Positions 44,717 to 52,939 of a stretch of DNA of 64,000 bases are shown piece by piece. A model generated the notes under the pieces. It did not search any database and was not told where the DNA came from. It worked only from the letters and a program-made list of their open reading frames with translations. The translations under genes and the position numbers were made by a program. How positions within the stretch are numbered: the first letter of the stretch is position 1; each line of letters begins with the position of its first letter. The stretch is from Streptomyces sp. GKU 895 (GTDB lineage Bacteria > Actinomycetota > Actinomycetes > Streptomycetales > Streptomycetaceae), in contig MWJO01000011.1 of the NCBI GenBank assembly GCA_002027195.1, positions 59,876 through 123,875 on the forward strand. The letters are read 5' to 3'.

Positions 44717-45247
44717 CTACAGCTGGTAGGTGGAGTTGATGATGGCGCCCTTGCGCGCGTAGTGGATCAGCGCGTCCTGGACGTCGAGGGGGTGGGTGGG
44801 GATGACGCCCTCGATGAGGTCCTCCTCGCGGGCGCCGTGCAGGGACAGGCCGAAGCGGCAGCAGAAGACCTTGCCGCCCTCGGCGATGAACGTCTTGAGC
44901 TGGTTGTTGATGTTGTGCTCGCCGGGGAAGGCGGAGTTGCCGGTGGTCGGGAAGCCGCGGGTAGCGAGGCAGTTGAGCGAACCGGGGCCGTAGAAATAGA
45001 TCGCGGTCTCGAAGCCCTTGCGCAGGGCGCGGGTGGCCTGGAGGACGGCGACGAAGGAGACCGAGGACTCGTGGGCGATGCCGTGGACGAGGGTGAAGTA
45101 GGTCTCGCCGTTCTCGGCCTGGTAGTCGGGGAAGACCTTGGTGGAGCCGTAGATGCTGGTGCCCTCGGGGAGCGAGGGGTGCGGGATCTCGTCGAGGGAC
45201 TTCTGCTCGACGTCGGAAAGTTCGGCGGTGACGGCGGATTCGGACAT
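44717..45247 (-). CDS. MSMEG_0572/Sll0783 family nitrogen-starvation protein
   Basis: A 176-residue protein from ATG 45247, with AGGAGAC upstream. The family pattern is clear: GSTKVFPDYQAENGETYFTL, VAVLQATRALRKGFETAIYF, YGPGSLNCLATRGFPTTGNS, and KVFCCRFGLSLHGAREEDLI with a Cys-Cys pair. In Synechocystis the homologue sll0783 is strongly induced by nitrogen starvation. The structure resembles the DsrE fold of sulfur-relay and persulfide-binding proteins, judged from the alternation of strands and helices; that is an inference. Ten bases separate it from the radical SAM gene. Confidence 0.9.
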   Translation of the reverse strand: MSESAVTAELSDVEQKSLDEIPHPSLPEGTSIYGSTKVFPDYQAENGETYFTLVHGIAHESSVSFVAVLQATRALRKGFETAIYFYGPGSLNCLATRGFPTTGNSAFPGEHNINNQLKTFIAEGGKVFCCRFGLSLHGAREEDLIEGVIPTHPLDVQDALIHYARKGAIINSTYQL

Positions 45248-45294
45248 GGCTGTCTCCTTGTGCGGACGGGAAGGGAGTGGAGAGTCGGGGTCGG

Positions 45295-46110
45295 TCAGTC
45301 GTAGAGCGTGGCGAACGTGTCCCGGAAGACCAGGTCGCCGAGTTGGCCGCCGCCGGTGGCTTCGGCGAGGCGGGCGTACTCGCCGGTGAAGTCGCCCCAC
45401 GGCTGGTCGCTGGCGAAGAGCACCCGGTCGTGGCCGATGCCGCGGCGCTCGATCTCCTGGGCCAGCCAGCGGGGAGTGAAGCCGATGGCCCAGGAGAGAT
45501 CGGTGTAGACGCGCTTGCCGGCGCTGATCCAGTCGAAGAACCGGGAGCCGACGAGCTTGATGTGGCCGCTCATCCCGCCGCCGAAGTGCACGAGATGGAC
45601 GGGCACTCGGTCGGCGTACCAGTCGACGAGGTGGCCGACCTCGTCGATGTCGGAGGCGGCGCCCGGAGAGGTGTGGACGTGGACGACGAGGCAGTGCCGG
45701 GCGGCCTCGGCAAAGATGCGGTCGAGTTGGGGGCGGCAGGCGGGGTCGGTGGGGCGGCCGCCCAGCAGGAAGCTCAGCTTGAGGGCCTTGACTCCGGGCT
45801 CGCCCGCCAACTGGAGAGCCGCTTCTGTGCGTTGGGCGTCCTCCGGGCGCGGGGACACCCACAGTCCGGCGCGGATGCGGTCGTCGCTCTGCGCGGCTTC
45901 CAGCGCGAGCTCGTTGAAGGAGAAGGCGATCGCGGGGTCCGGGACGCCGTAGTTGGGGATGACCAGGGCCCGTTCGGTGCCCTCCGCGTCCAGGTCGGCG
46001 ATGAGCTGCTTGACGGTGGCGCGGGCGGTGGTGTCCGGGTTGACGGGTGGGCCACCGTAGAAGGGATAGGCGGGTAGGACGCCGATGTGGCGGTGTGCGT
46101 CGTGGACCAT
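45295..46110 (-). CDS. Amidohydrolase-2 family protein (MSMEG_0571-like)
   Basis: A 271-residue TIM-barrel metal-dependent hydrolase of the amidohydrolase-2 type. It starts at ATG 46110 with MVHDAHRHIGVLPAYPFYGG, where DAHRH is the HxH metal site. Other ligands are in LVVHVHTSPGAASD and VPVHLVHFGGGMSG, and the final Asp is in RVLFASDQPWGDF. Members act as decarboxylases or lactonases on small aromatic or heterocyclic acids. In Nit1C-type clusters the reaction is unknown. A run of short repeats lies just upstream at 46111-46184. Confidence 0.88.
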   Translation of the reverse strand: MVHDAHRHIGVLPAYPFYGGPPVNPDTTARATVKQLIADLDAEGTERALVIPNYGVPDPAIAFSFNELALEAAQSDDRIRAGLWVSPRPEDAQRTEAALQLAGEPGVKALKLSFLLGGRPTDPACRPQLDRIFAEAARHCLVVHVHTSPGAASDIDEVGHLVDWYADRVPVHLVHFGGGMSGHIKLVGSRFFDWISAGKRVYTDLSWAIGFTPRWLAQEIERRGIGHDRVLFASDQPWGDFTGEYARLAEATGGGQLGDLVFRDTFATLYD

Positions 46111-46184
46111 GGTGTGGTTCCTCTACCGCGTGGTGTGGTTCCGCAGCCGTATGGGGTTGTCGCTCCGCCGGACGGTGTGGTTCC
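46111..46184 (-). repeat. Three copies of an 11-base repeat carrying the ribosome site
   Basis: The sequence GGAACCACACC (GGTGTGGTTCC on the plus strand) occurs at 46111-46121, 46132-46142 and 46174-46184, in the 74-base gap between the flavoprotein stop and the amidohydrolase start. The last copy, read on the minus strand, includes the GAGGAA ribosome site directly before ATG 46110. The extra copies may be slippage relics or a site for translation control. Confidence 0.6.
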
Positions 46185-47501
46185 TCAGCCGATCGGGAGG
46201 GCGGAGGCGAGGTCGCTGGGGGCGCCGGTGAGCGTGCCGCACACGTCGGCCAGGCGGCGCGAGGCGTCGATGTGGTCCGCGAGGAACTCGGCGTCCCGGC
46301 CCACCGCCTCGAAGCGGCCCGAGCCCCACGAGTACTGCCAGGGCAGACCGAGGAAGTGCAGGCCGGGGGTGCTGGTGGCGCCGCGCCAGTGCATCGGGTA
46401 GCCGCGGCCGTCGAAGACGGGGGCCTCGATCCACCGGTGGTCGCGCCTGAAGCCCGTCGACCAGATCACCGAGGTGATACCGGCGGCCTCCAGGTCCAGT
46501 GCGCGCCGCTGCCCGTCCGGCTCCCACACCGGGACGTACCGGGGCTCGGTCGGCGCGTCCATGCCGTGCGCGGCGATGTACGCGTCAATGGCGTCCTTGA
46601 TGCCCTCCGCGACGGCGTCCGCGTGGTCGAGGTTCACCTTGAGGTCGTCGGCGAACTCCAGGTCGGTACCGGTGATCGCGGTGAGCCGCCCGTACAGCCG
46701 CATGCCGTCGCGGGCGAAGGCGCGCAGGTCGATGTCGCGGCCGCCGTCGCGTCCGGTGACGTAGTGGTTGACCCGCATGCGTACGGCGCCGGCGTCGTCG
46801 AACTCGTCGATGGACTTGTCGTAGTGGCCCATGTCGTCGAGCCAGGCCACGCAGTCGCGGCCGCGGTAGAAGCGGGCCACGCGGGGGGCGCTGCCGACGG
46901 CCAGGTGCACCTGGCGCCCGGCGAGGTGGAGGTCCTCGGCGATCTGGCAGCCGGACTGGCCGGTGCCGACCACGAGGACGGCGCCCTCGGGGAGTTGGCC
47001 GGGGCTGCGGTAGCGGGAGGAGTGGACCTGGGTGATGCCGTCGGGCAGGCGCTGAGCCATCGGCGGGACGGACGGCGTGTGGTAGGGGCCGGTGGCGACG
47101 ACCACCTGCTCCGCGGTGAAGTCCCCGGCGGTGCTGGACAGTTCGAACACCCCCGTCGGCGAGCGCCGCAGCCGGGTGACCGTCACCCCCTCCACCAGCG
47201 GCGGCCGGAAGAAGGAGACGTAGCCCTCCAGGTACCGGACGATCTCGTCACGGCCCATGAACCCGTCCGGGTCGTCGCCCTGATACGGATAACCAGGCAG
47301 CCTGCACTGCCAGTTGGGGGTCACCAGGCAGAAGGAGTCCCAGCGGCGCGCACGCCACTCGTGCCCGACCCGGTTCGCCTCGATGACGACGTGCTCGACA
47401 CCGCGCCGGCCGAGGCAGTAGCTCATCGAGAGCCCCGCCTGACCGCCGCCGACGACGACCACCGGATAGTGCGAGCCGGCGAGCGGGACCACCGGGCTCA
47501 C
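46185..47501 (-). CDS. MSMEG_0569 family flavin-dependent oxidoreductase
   Basis: A 438-residue FAD/NADPH oxidoreductase of the flavin monooxygenase type. GTG 47501 overlaps the upstream stop as GTGA. The FAD motif is VVVVGGGQAGLSMSYCLGRR (about 14-33), a second dinucleotide motif is VLVVGTGQSGCQIAEDLHLA (about 170-190), and ATGPYHTPSVPP lies between. It ends with LGLPWQYSWGSGRFEAVGRD. The usual use of this fold is N- or C-oxygenation. The family (TIGR-named after MSMEG_0569) occurs only in the Nit1C-type cluster, so it probably oxygenates or oxidises a cluster intermediate. Confidence 0.9.
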   Translation of the reverse strand: MSPVVPLAGSHYPVVVVGGGQAGLSMSYCLGRRGVEHVVIEANRVGHEWRARRWDSFCLVTPNWQCRLPGYPYQGDDPDGFMGRDEIVRYLEGYVSFFRPPLVEGVTVTRLRRSPTGVFELSSTAGDFTAEQVVVATGPYHTPSVPPMAQRLPDGITQVHSSRYRSPGQLPEGAVLVVGTGQSGCQIAEDLHLAGRQVHLAVGSAPRVARFYRGRDCVAWLDDMGHYDKSIDEFDDAGAVRMRVNHYVTGRDGGRDIDLRAFARDGMRLYGRLTAITGTDLEFADDLKVNLDHADAVAEGIKDAIDAYIAAHGMDAPTEPRYVPVWEPDGQRRALDLEAAGITSVIWSTGFRRDHRWIEAPVFDGRGYPMHWRGATSTPGLHFLGLPWQYSWGSGRFEAVGRDAEFLADHIDASRRLADVCGTLTGAPSDLASALPIG

Positions 47502-47803
47502 CGTACGGCCCCGTCGGCGCCGGTCAGGGATTCGACCGTGACCTTCGCATCGCTGACGGTGGCGTACCCGGCGGCGGTCCGCTCGATCCGCGCGAGCTGG
47601 TCGGAGGCACCGGTACAGAAGAAGCCGTACTTCGCCTTCACGCGCTCCCCGGCGATACCGAGTGCCGCACGGCTGCGCTCGACGAAATCCAAGAGTCCGT
47701 ACTGGCCGCCGGGAACGAAAAAGTCCTCGACCACCGTGGAGGGGGAATAGCAGCGCTGGGTCGTACCATCGGGCCAGCGCACCTGGAAATACATCTCGGG
47801 CAT
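47498..47803 (-). CDS. MSMEG_0570 family nitrogen-starvation protein
   Basis: A 101-residue protein from ATG 47803, the first gene of the Nit1C-type operon. The pattern is that of the MSMEG_0570 family: MPEMYFQVRWPDGTTQRCYS, SPSTVVEDFFVPGGQYGLLD, and a final KYGFFCTGASDQLARI. It has no enzyme motif. It starts the operon and overlaps the flavoprotein start by four bases. The 265 bases upstream (47804-48068), up to the stop of a gene on the same strand, must hold the operon promoter; no clear GlnR box was found there. The stretch around 47870-47920 is locally less GC-rich. Confidence 0.88.
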   Translation of the reverse strand: MPEMYFQVRWPDGTTQRCYSPSTVVEDFFVPGGQYGLLDFVERSRAALGIAGERVKAKYGFFCTGASDQLARIERTAAGYATVSDAKVTVESLTGADGAVR

Positions 47804-48068
47804 GACATCCTCCATGCCGGGCGCCGAGGTCTCGACACCTCGCCGCTGTCCATGGAGACCAACTCCAGCCCTCGGGAATTTCCGAACGAAGTCATCCGGA
47901 ATAAAGGGGAGTTGCCAAGACCTCACGCCCGTGGAACGGAAATGCGGCGCTCAGCTCGTCATTGCGGGCCACCGGCCCGGGCCGCGATGGCCGCTGGTGC
48001 GCCACGGGCCAGTGTCCAGTCCCCCGACTCCCCGAATTCCCTACTCCCCGAGTTCCCGGCGCGGATGG

Positions 48069-48644
48069 TCAGAGGTCTCGGTGGTCCTGCCAGCCGCACG
48101 AACCGCAGATGACGAGGCGCAGGGCCCGGTCGTGGTGGTGGTCGACGGTGACGTAGGGGCGCAGCCGGTCACTTCCGGCACCGCACCGCGGACACGTCTC
48201 GTACTGGCCCAGGGGGCCGAAGTCGCTGATGACCACGGGGAGTTCCGGTTCAGTCCCCTGACCGCCGACGGATGTGCCGGTCAGGGCGAGGCGCGCGATG
48301 GCGGCCGCCGCCGTGTCCGTCACGCCGACGGCCAGGCGTACCTGGGGCAGGCGGCTCAGCAGGGGCGGCAGCGGGCAGTCGTCGAGGCGGACGGGTACGA
48401 CACGTTCGCCTTCCACGCGGGTGGCGGCACCGGCGGCCTGGGCGGCGTACGACCAGAGCAGGACGACGGCGTCCGTCCCGGCCGCGTCGGCGTCTGCACC
48501 GGCGCTGGGGACGGCGTCCGTCCCGGCCGCGTCGCTGTCTGCGTCGGCGCTGCGGACGACGTCGGCGCCGGCCCGCGACAGGGCGGCGGCGAGGGACGAG
48601 GCCTGCCGCTCGTCCTGGGGCTGGTAGGAAAGGTGAGCGCGCAC
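48069..48644 (-). CDS. TIR-like domain protein with zinc ribbon
   Basis: A 191-residue protein, start taken as GTG 48644 (RAHLSYQPQDERQASSLAAA); GTG 48662 is possible. The first 120 residues resemble a TIR-type domain: AHLSYQPQDE at the first strand, SSLAAALSRAGADVV as the first helix, DAVVLLWSYAAQAAG as a later strand, and RVVPVRLDDCPLPPLLSRLP before the end. A zinc ribbon follows: CPRCGAGSDRLRPYVTVDHH ending in CGSCGWQDH. The catalytic Glu of NADase TIR domains cannot be fixed. Residues in the middle come from a 15-residue repeat created by a 45-base duplication. Function is unknown; TIR-like proteins act in signalling or defence. Confidence 0.55.
   Translation of the reverse strand: MRAHLSYQPQDERQASSLAAALSRAGADVVRSADADSDAAGTDAVPSAGADADAAGTDAVVLLWSYAAQAAGAATRVEGERVVPVRLDDCPLPPLLSRLPQVRLAVGVTDTAAAAIARLALTGTSVGGQGTEPELPVVISDFGPLGQYETCPRCGAGSDRLRPYVTVDHHHDRALRLVICGSCGWQDHRDL
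48466..48555. repeat. In-frame 45-base tandem duplication
   Basis: Two 45-base units, 48466-48510 and 48511-48555, both beginning ACGGCGTCCGTCCCGGCCGC, inside the TIR-like gene. They encode two similar 15-residue stretches (AGTDAVPSAGADADA and the preceding one). The duplication stretches the loop between a helix and the next strand of the TIR-like domain. The two copies have diverged slightly, so it is not a very recent event. Confidence 0.75.
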
Positions 48645-48706
48645 GATCTCATCATGCGCCACACAGGCGTGCCGTTGCGCGTGCGCTTCCAGGCTCGCCG
48701 CGGCAG

Positions 48707-49981
48707 TTACTCGGTGCCGACCGTGCGCAGTGTGGCGAGCACCAGGGCCCGGGTGACGGTGACGATGTCGCTCAGGTGGACCTGTTCCTGAGGACCGTGT
48801 GCAAGGCGTACGTCGCCGGGGCCGTACTGCAGCGTGGGGATGCCCGCTCCGGCGTACAGGCGCAGGTCGCTGCCGTAGGGGGGCGCCTCGCTCGGAAGGT
48901 CGCGGGCCGCCGGTGACGTCGGCGTGCGCGTCGGCGACCCGGGCCGCGAGCGGATGCCCGCCCGGCAGCCGTCCGCTGGCGAACTGTCCGCCGGGCCATG
49001 TCACCGTGGCGGGGTGGGAGCGCAGCCAGGGTCGGCCGCGCAGGCTTCGGCCACGCACGCCTCCAGTTCGGTGCGTGCCCGGGCCGGGTCCTCGCCCAGC
49101 CGGACGCCCAGTCTTCCCTCGGCCACCAGGAGGTCGGGCACGCTGCTGGCCCAGTCGCCGGAATGGACGGTACCGACGGACAGCGGGTACGGGATGGGGT
49201 ATTCGGACATGAGCGGGTCGGCGCCGATGTTGCGGCGGGCTTCCAGCCGGGCGAGCGCGCGGTGGATGGGCAGGTAGGCGTCGATGGCGCTCACTCCCAC
49301 GTATCTGGTGCTGCCGTGGGTGGCCCGGCCGGGTACGTGGATGCGGAAGGTCAGGGCGCCGGCGTTCGCGGTCATGATCGCGCCACTGGTCGGTTCGGCG
49401 ATGATGCAGGCGTCGCCGGTGTGGCCGCGTCGGAGGGTGCCGAACGCCCCGAGTCCTCCGTCCTCCTCGCTGACCACGAAATGCGCGGACACCTGGCCGC
49501 GGAGCCTTGTGCCCGCCTCCCGTATCGCGGCCAGGGCGGCGAGTATCGCCACCACTCCCGCCTTCATGTCGCAGGCTCCTCGTGCGTGCACCACGTTTCC
49601 GGTCACCCGGGGGCGGAAGGGGTCGCCCTCCCAACGCGCCAGGTCTCCGGAGGGGACGACGTCGACGTGCCCCTGGAGGATCAGCGTCGGTCCGCCGCCC
49701 TGAGGCACCGTGCCGCCCACCAGGCCCCACGCCTCGGTGCGCGGGGCCTCACTGCCGGGAAAGCCGGGATGGTCACGCAGCTCGGGCAGGTTCATGGACC
49801 ACAGGTCGACATCGAGGTCCATCCGCTCCAGATGCCGGGCAAGGATGTGCTGAATCTCTGACTCCGCGGCGCTCCCCGTCACGCTCGGAACAGCGAGAAG
49901 TTCCAGCAGCAACCGGGCGATGACCGCCTCGTCCACCGCGGCCAGGGCCGAGGCCTCCACATCGCTCAGGACTGCTGTCAT
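48707..49981 (-). pseudogene. M20 family metallopeptidase (ArgE/DapE type), frame-disrupted
   Basis: From ATG 49981 (MTAVLSDVEASALAAVDEA) to TAA at 48707-48709. M20 motifs are complete: the metal-binding ILQGHVDVVPSGD, ARGACDMKAGVVA, FVVSEEDGGLGA with the catalytic Glu pair, and ACIIAEPTS. At about 49014 the frame moves (AEACAADPG to WLRSHPATVTWPGGQF), and at about 48908 it moves back (AHADVTG to ARDLPSEAPPYGSDLRLYAG), then ends in LQYGPGDVRLAHGPQEQVHL, the C-terminal metal site. The indels cancel, giving a 424-residue enzyme, so the gene is probably intact. It is divergent from an Lrp-type regulator, a likely control pair. Confidence 0.8.
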
Positions 49982-50160
49982 TTCACCCGTGCTCCCCGTA
50001 TGTGACATCAGGACAAGCCGGAGATTATGTTCGGCGGACAACGCAAGCAATCGCCATTTACTGCTGCCTGCTGTCGCTTTCTTGCAATGTCAGAGGGCCT
50101 GTGGCTATTTCTTGCGCCGCGCCGCAGGTTCCGACGCCCCGGAGTTCCAGGAGTGAGGTC

Positions 50161-50598
50161 ATGGACGCCATCGATCAAGCGATCATCCGGTACGTGCTGC
50201 ACGACGCACGGGCCACGTACGCCGAGATCGGTAAGGCGGCCGGGCTGTCCGCGCCGGCCGCCAAGCGGCGTCTCGACCGCCTCGTGGCCACCGGCGCGAT
50301 CCGCGGTTTCACCGCGCTCGTCGACCCCCAGGCGCTCGCCTGGCACACCGAGGCTTTCGTCGAGGTCTACTGCACCGGCAATCCCACCCCCGCCGAACTG
50401 CGCCAAGCCCTGGAGTCCATCCCCGAGGTCGTCGAAGCCTGTACCGTCTCGGGCGCCGCCGACGCAGTCGTCCACATGCTCGCCGAAGACATCCCCCACC
50501 TGGAACAGGCCATCCAACGCGTGCGCGCCACCGCTCCGGTCGAACGGACCGAGAGCGCCATCGTGCTCTCCCGGCTCTTGAACCGGCCTCGCGTGTGA
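50161..50598 (+). CDS. Lrp/AsnC family transcription regulator
   Basis: A 145-residue regulator from ATG 50161, with CAGGAGTGAGG upstream. The N-terminal helix-turn-helix is DARATYAEIGKAAGLSAPAA followed by KRRLDRLVATGAIRGF; the C-terminal RAM ligand-binding domain contains AFVEVYCTGNPTPAELRQAL and SGAADAVVHMLAEDIPHLEQ. It is divergent from the M20 peptidase gene across about 180 bases (49982-50160), so it probably controls that gene in response to an amino acid or a dipeptide. Its own gene is likely autoregulated, as usual for the family. Confidence 0.92.
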   Translation: MDAIDQAIIRYVLHDARATYAEIGKAAGLSAPAAKRRLDRLVATGAIRGFTALVDPQALAWHTEAFVEVYCTGNPTPAELRQALESIPEVVEACTVSGAADAVVHMLAEDIPHLEQAIQRVRATAPVERTESAIVLSRLLNRPRV

Positions 50599-50637
50599 CT
50601 CTCACGGCGAAGACGCAGGCGAGGACGGCCACCGTAG

Positions 50638-51396
50638 TCACGCCTCAGGCGCTGCCTCCCGTCGGAACAGCGCGGTCCACAAGAACGTCACGCCGAAGAG
50701 CGGCGAGTCGGGCGGCTCCTGCCGCATGCGGCGCAGCTCGACCTCTACCAGGTCGGAGAAGATCCAGCGCAGCGAGTCGGGCGTGTAGGCCAGGCCGCCG
50801 TGCAACTCGCGTTCGCGGTAGAGGTCGGCGTCGGCGAGCTCCGAGCCCGCGCCTCCTTCGCCCGCAGCGAAGGTGGTCAGGGCCAGGTGGCCGCCGGGGG
50901 CCAGGACGCGATCGAGGAGGCTCACGTAGCTGACCCGGCGGTGCGGCGGCAGGTGGTGGAAGCATCCGGAGTCGACGATCAGGTCATAGGGGCCGATCAG
51001 CTCGGTCGCGCAGAGAGTGAAAGCGTCGCCGCAGCGGAAGCGGACCTCGACGCCCGCCTCGTGAGCCCGTTCCTCACCCCAGGCGACGGCCACCGGGGAG
51101 AGGTCGACCGCGTCCACCGCGAAGCCGTGTGAGGCGAGGAAGAGAGCATTGCGGCCGGCTCCGCAGCCCAGGTCCAGGGCTCGGCCGGGAGTGACCAGGC
51201 CCTGCTCGACATAGGCGGCCAGGTTTTCGTCCGGCTTCGCCACGAAGAACGGGACCGGTCTTGACCGGTCGGCATAGAAGCGATCCCAGAAATCCCGGCC
51301 GTCGCCGGTCGCCAGACGGTGGCCTCGGGACGGGGATGCGAACAAGCCGTCCAGGAGTGAGAGAACGTCCTCGACGGTGCGTACGGTCCGGTCCAT
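50638..51396 (-). CDS. Class I SAM-dependent methyltransferase
   Basis: A 252-residue methyltransferase from ATG 51396. Motif I is RALDLGCGAGRNALFLASHG, followed by VDAVDLSPVAVAWGEERAHE, RFRCGDAFTLCATELIGPYD and LIVDSGCFHHLPPHRRVSYV. The short N-terminal part and the DSGCFHH region resemble the TehB/thiopurine-methyltransferase-like group. It has no export signal. It is convergent with the Lrp gene across only 39 bases. The 509 bases upstream of it and of the next plus-strand gene (51397-51905) hold no gene that I can support; both promoters must lie there. Confidence 0.87.
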   Translation of the reverse strand: MDRTVRTVEDVLSLLDGLFASPSRGHRLATGDGRDFWDRFYADRSRPVPFFVAKPDENLAAYVEQGLVTPGRALDLGCGAGRNALFLASHGFAVDAVDLSPVAVAWGEERAHEAGVEVRFRCGDAFTLCATELIGPYDLIVDSGCFHHLPPHRRVSYVSLLDRVLAPGGHLALTTFAAGEGGAGSELADADLYRERELHGGLAYTPDSLRWIFSDLVEVELRRMRQEPPDSPLFGVTFLWTALFRREAAPEA

Positions 51397-51905
51397 CCGG
51401 TTCTCCTCTCGACCGCATGCGAGCGTAGGAGCGCAGGGGTCAAAAGGCCAGGTCATGCGGCTTGCTCAACACCCGTACGAGGCTGCTGCGGGCCGTGGCA
51501 GGAGACCGGCAAGCCCCTTTTCCGGGCCCTGCCCCGGGGTCCGTCCAAGCACGCCTGCAGAGGCGGGAAGCGCTCCCCTACGCCCACGCCTGGCTGCTCT
51601 TCTCCGCGAGTTCCGACGGCGCCGCACCACCGGCAACCGTGGCCTCGCGCTCCTGCCCGGCCAGGCCGCCCGATGAGTCAACTGCGGCTGATGGCCTGCC
51701 TGTTGTGGCAGTCATTCTGATCAACTAGAGTCACCCGACGTGAACACCGGACCGGCGCTACGCCACACACGGATTGGCCACCCGGTGGAGGGCTGATCGT
51801 ACGGCGGGTGCGCCGAACGCACCCCCTCAGTTCCGCACGCGGACCTCCCGGCACTCGCGCACCGCGAGCCCGTTTTCCCTGCCGGACAGCAATGAGGTCA
51901 GCCGC

Positions 51906-52280
51906 ATGCCAGCCACCTTCAACCACACCATCATCGCCGCCAAGGACCGCAACGAATCAGCCCGGTTCTTCCGGGAGTTGCTGGAACTCCCACAAGCACC
52001 GTCCTGGGGCCCGTTCACCAACATCCAGCTCACCGACGGCGTGCTCCTGCAGTTCGCCGAGCCGCCGGTGGAGATCCAGATGCAGCACTACGCGTTCCTC
52101 CTCGACGACGAACTGTTCGACCGCGCCTATCGGCGGCTCTGTGATCGCGGCATCGAGCACTGGGCCGACCCCCAGATGCGCCGCCCCGGCGAGATCAACA
52201 ACGAGCACGGCGGTCGAGGCGTGTACTTCAAAGACCCCTCGGGTCACGCGATCGAGTTGATCACCCGCCCGTATCTGTAA
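51906..52280 (+). CDS. VOC family protein
   Basis: A 124-residue vicinal-oxygen-chelate protein from ATG 51906. The first unit starts FNHTIIAAKDRNESARFFRE with His at residue 6, and the second unit ends GGRGVYFKDPSGHAIELITR with the metal-type Glu before ITR; a further His lies in QMQHYAFLLDDELFDRAYR. The HxnE pattern is that of glyoxalase or dioxygenase type proteins of unknown substrate. It is followed 31 bases later by a hairpin. It shares no clear operon with the neighbours. Confidence 0.88.
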   Translation: MPATFNHTIIAAKDRNESARFFRELLELPQAPSWGPFTNIQLTDGVLLQFAEPPVEIQMQHYAFLLDDELFDRAYRRLCDRGIEHWADPQMRRPGEINNEHGGRGVYFKDPSGHAIELITRPYL

Positions 52281-52310
52281 AGCCCCCATCTGAAAAGCAG
52301 GCCAGGACCT

Positions 52311-52339
52311 GGCCGGGCGCCCCATCAGCGCGCCCGGCC
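52311..52339 (+). terminator. Hairpin after VOC gene
   Basis: A perfect 10-base inverted repeat, GGCCGGGCGC (52311-52320) and GCGCCCGGCC (52330-52339), with a nine-base loop, about 30 bases after the VOC stop. It is probably its terminator. Confidence 0.65.
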
Positions 52340-52501
52340 GGGCTTCACCGCGTGACGGACCCGGAAGCCGGCCCTCGCCGCGCCCGGAACGCTGCCCTGG
52401 TGTTGCGGGGGTTGCCTGACATGCCCCCGTGCCCGAAAGTGAAGGACCGCCAACGGCCTTGCTATGTAGGTGAGTTGACGGGACGCGGGAGGGGACGTCT
52501 C

Positions 52502-52852
52502 ATGACACTGCGCAAGTCGGCCGCATCGCTGTTCGCCGCGGCCGCCATCGCCCAGATGAGGAACGCCGTCACCCCCGAGGCGACCCGGTCCGGTTTGGCT
52601 GCCGACTCCCTGAACTGCGCGTACTACTACATCTGCGGGAAGGGGGCGAACGGCAACAGATTCGACTACACCACGTGCAACACGACCTACACCCTGCCCG
52701 ATCTCGTGGGCTGGGGCTCCCTCCACAACAACCAGACGCCGGGCACCAGAGCGAACTTCTACGACGTGAACGGCGCGTGGATGTTCTCCAGCGTCGCTCC
52801 CGACAGGAACGACGTGTACTGGACTCCGGTCTGGTACGTCATCGCCTGCTGA
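52502..52852 (+). CDS. Small secreted protein, I36-inhibitor-like
   Basis: A 116-residue exported protein from ATG 52502. The first 35 residues are a signal-like stretch (RKSAASLFAAAAIAQMRNAV) with an unusually poor cleavage region. The mature part begins near LNCAYYYICGKGANGNRFDY and has a beta-rich pattern with four cysteines (CAYYYIC, YTTCNTTY, VIAC) and NNQTPGTRANFYD, which resembles the gamma-crystallin-like peptidase inhibitor family I36. The match is weak. The gene lies alone between a hairpin and the kinase terminator region, with its own possible promoter in 52340-52501. Confidence 0.65.
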   Translation: MTLRKSAASLFAAAAIAQMRNAVTPEATRSGLAADSLNCAYYYICGKGANGNRFDYTTCNTTYTLPDLVGWGSLHNNQTPGTRANFYDVNGAWMFSSVAPDRNDVYWTPVWYVIAC

Positions 52853-52939
52853 GGGGGGTGCGGCGAGGATCAAGCCCTGCCAGCAGCGAAGACAGCAGCC
52901 CGAGTTCAGACTCGGCGACAAGGCCCCTTTCGCCGGCGG

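Noticed and set aside
47804..48068. A possible GlnR-type site (TGAC...GAAAT) upstream of the Nit1C operon
   Set aside because: The spacing between the half-sites is eight bases and not six, and the second half does not match well, so the evidence is too weak to list.
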